64,000 nucleotides of DNA from Streptomyces diastatochromogenes (GTDB taxonomy: Bacteria; Actinomycetota; Actinomycetes; Streptomycetales; Streptomycetaceae). This document shows positions 63,184-64,000 of the stretch, piece by piece (the stretch's first letter is position 1; each line of letters begins with the position of its first letter). The stretch covers positions 248,001 to 312,000 of the forward strand of contig NZ_MCGQ01000012.1 of assembly GCF_002242805.1 (NCBI RefSeq). The letters are read 5' to 3'. The translations under genes were made by a program, and so were the position numbers. The notes below the pieces were generated by a model. That model ran no database searches. It worked only from the letters and a program-made list of their open reading frames with translations, and was not told where the DNA came from.

Positions 63184-64000
63184 TCACAGCTCGAACGACT
63201 CGTGGTGGATACGACGGTCCGGGACCCCGGCCGCCCGCAGCGCGCCGTACACGTCCTGGGCGAAGCCGTGCGGACCGCAGATGTAGACGTCGTGGTCGGT
63301 GAGCCCCGGGAAGGTCGCCCGCAGCGACTCGGCCGTGATGCTCGGCCGCTCCCCGCGCGGCCCGTTGAGCGCGTACAGCACCTGCGCGCCGCGCCAGCGG
63401 GCTATCGCCTCCAGCTCGCCGCCCAGCGCCAGGTCCTCGGCACTGCGCGCCCGGTAGAGCAGGGTGACCTCGCCGGGCAGCGTCTCGAACAGCGCCCGCA
63501 GCGGGGTGACGCCGACACCGGCCGCGATCAGCAGGGACCGCTGCCCGGTGGCCCGCTCCGCGGTCAGGGAGCCGTACGGGCCCTCCGCCCACACCCGGGT
63601 GCCCGGCCGCAGCAGCGCCACGGCCGCGCTGTGGTCGCCCAGCGCCTTGACCGTGATCCGCAGCAGGTCCGGGCGCGGCGGCGCCGACAGGGAGTACGGC
63701 GTCGACGTCCAGCCCATGCCCTCGCCGAGGAACCGCCAGCGGAAGAACTGTCCCGGCCGCGCGCCCAGCTCGTCCAGGTGCCGCCCGCGCACGACGACCG
63801 AGTACACGCCTGGTGCCTCCTTCTGCACCGACTCCACCCGCAGCCGGTGCCGCCGGTTGAGCCGGACCGGGGCGAGCACCCGGAACCACAGCACCAGGGC
63901 CGTCACCCCGAGGTACAGCGCGTACCAGACGGCGGTGGCCACCGGCTTGCCGTTGAACTCCTCGCCCAGCGCCAGCTGGTGCCCGAAGGCGAGGAAGACG
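63184..64000 (-). CDS. second ferric reductase-like flavocytochrome (C-terminal part; start beyond window)
   Basis: The visible 271 residues begin inside the haem-binding region ('VFLAFGHQLALGEEFNG') and contain the last membrane segment and a full FNR domain with 'GWTSTPYSLSAPP' (FAD) and 'LLIAAGVGVTPLRALFE' (NADPH). The sequence is collinear with the reductase at 61275-62657 (both end HHESFE-x), so the two reductase/FMN-binding pairs arose by tandem duplication. The gene continues past the right edge on the same strand. Confidence 0.88.
   Translation of the reverse strand, partial: VFLAFGHQLALGEEFNGKPVATAVWYALYLGVTALVLWFRVLAPVRLNRRHRLRVESVQKEAPGVYSVVVRGRHLDELGARPGQFFRWRFLGEGMGWTSTPYSLSAPPRPDLLRITVKALGDHSAAVALLRPGTRVWAEGPYGSLTAERATGQRSLLIAAGVGVTPLRALFETLPGEVTLLYRARSAEDLALGGELEAIARWRGAQVLYALNGPRGERPSITAESLRATFPGLTDHDVYICGPHGFAQDVYGALRAAGVPDRRIHHESFEL

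Overview
The window is about 72% G+C, its genes carry G/C at most third codon positions, many starts are GTG, and many genes overlap by 4 bases. Together with the gene content this points to a Streptomyces chromosome. From memory, the order (glycine-betaine transporter, glnA4 ethanolamine cluster, infC-rpmI-rplT, pheS-pheT, argC-J-B-D-R) matches the core region around SCO1570-SCO1625 of S. coelicolor. No database search was run. I see no insertion sequence, prophage, CRISPR array, rRNA or tRNA gene.

Left part, 1-9.5 kb: the start of an RluA-type pseudouridine synthase (cut by the window edge), a HAD phosphatase, an APC amino-acid permease, an iron-box-controlled siderophore-interacting flavoreductase, a Pol I-like 5'-3' exonuclease, a two-gene glycine betaine/proline importer (ATPase plus permease-binding-protein fusion), an XRE-cupin regulator and a BtuF-like metal-receptor fold protein. 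At 9.4-11.5 kb a TDT-family transporter faces a divergent LysR regulator. At 11.5-16.6 kb lies the predicted gamma-glutamylation pathway for ethanolamine: class I amidotransferase hydrolase, EpuRI-like GntR regulator, GlnA4, aldehyde dehydrogenase and short-chain dehydrogenase.

Middle, 16.6-42.6 kb: a secreted HAD phosphatase, a PLP amino-acid deaminase/aldolase, a Pro/Gly-rich repeat membrane protein coupled to a mycosin-type subtilase, a beta-lactamase-fold exported protein, and SseB and DUF1844 proteins. The translation operon follows, with infC starting at an AUC codon behind a structured, terminator-containing leader, then rpmI, rplT, a SpoU rRNA methylase, an orphan PAS histidine kinase and pheST. 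After it come a SpoIIE-type phosphatase, a TPR regulator, and two adjacent genes carrying the only in-frame TTA (bldA) codons I found. A 3-hydroxybutyryl-CoA dehydrogenase, a Tat-exported GH10-like hydrolase, an EamA exporter/MocR regulator pair with overlapping start codons, and small enzymes complete this part.

Right part, 42.6-64 kb: a secreted GH51 arabinofuranosidase, a carboxymuconolactone-decarboxylase-family protein behind a MerR-type promoter, and a YfhO/GT2/GtrA lipid-linked sugar-transfer set. The complete argCJBDR operon follows, with a promoter overlapped by an ARG-box-like element, then an ECF sigma/anti-sigma pair. The most unusual locus is at 56.5-59.6 kb: a 64-residue His/Gly/Asp-rich peptide with its own promoter, an ABC exporter and an atypical protein kinase in one operon. 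Directly upstream on the same strand lies an extracytoplasmic flavin electron-transfer cluster: ApbE flavin transferase, a double FMN-binding-domain protein, a ferric-reductase-like flavocytochrome, and a second FMN-binding/ferric-reductase pair that runs off the window.
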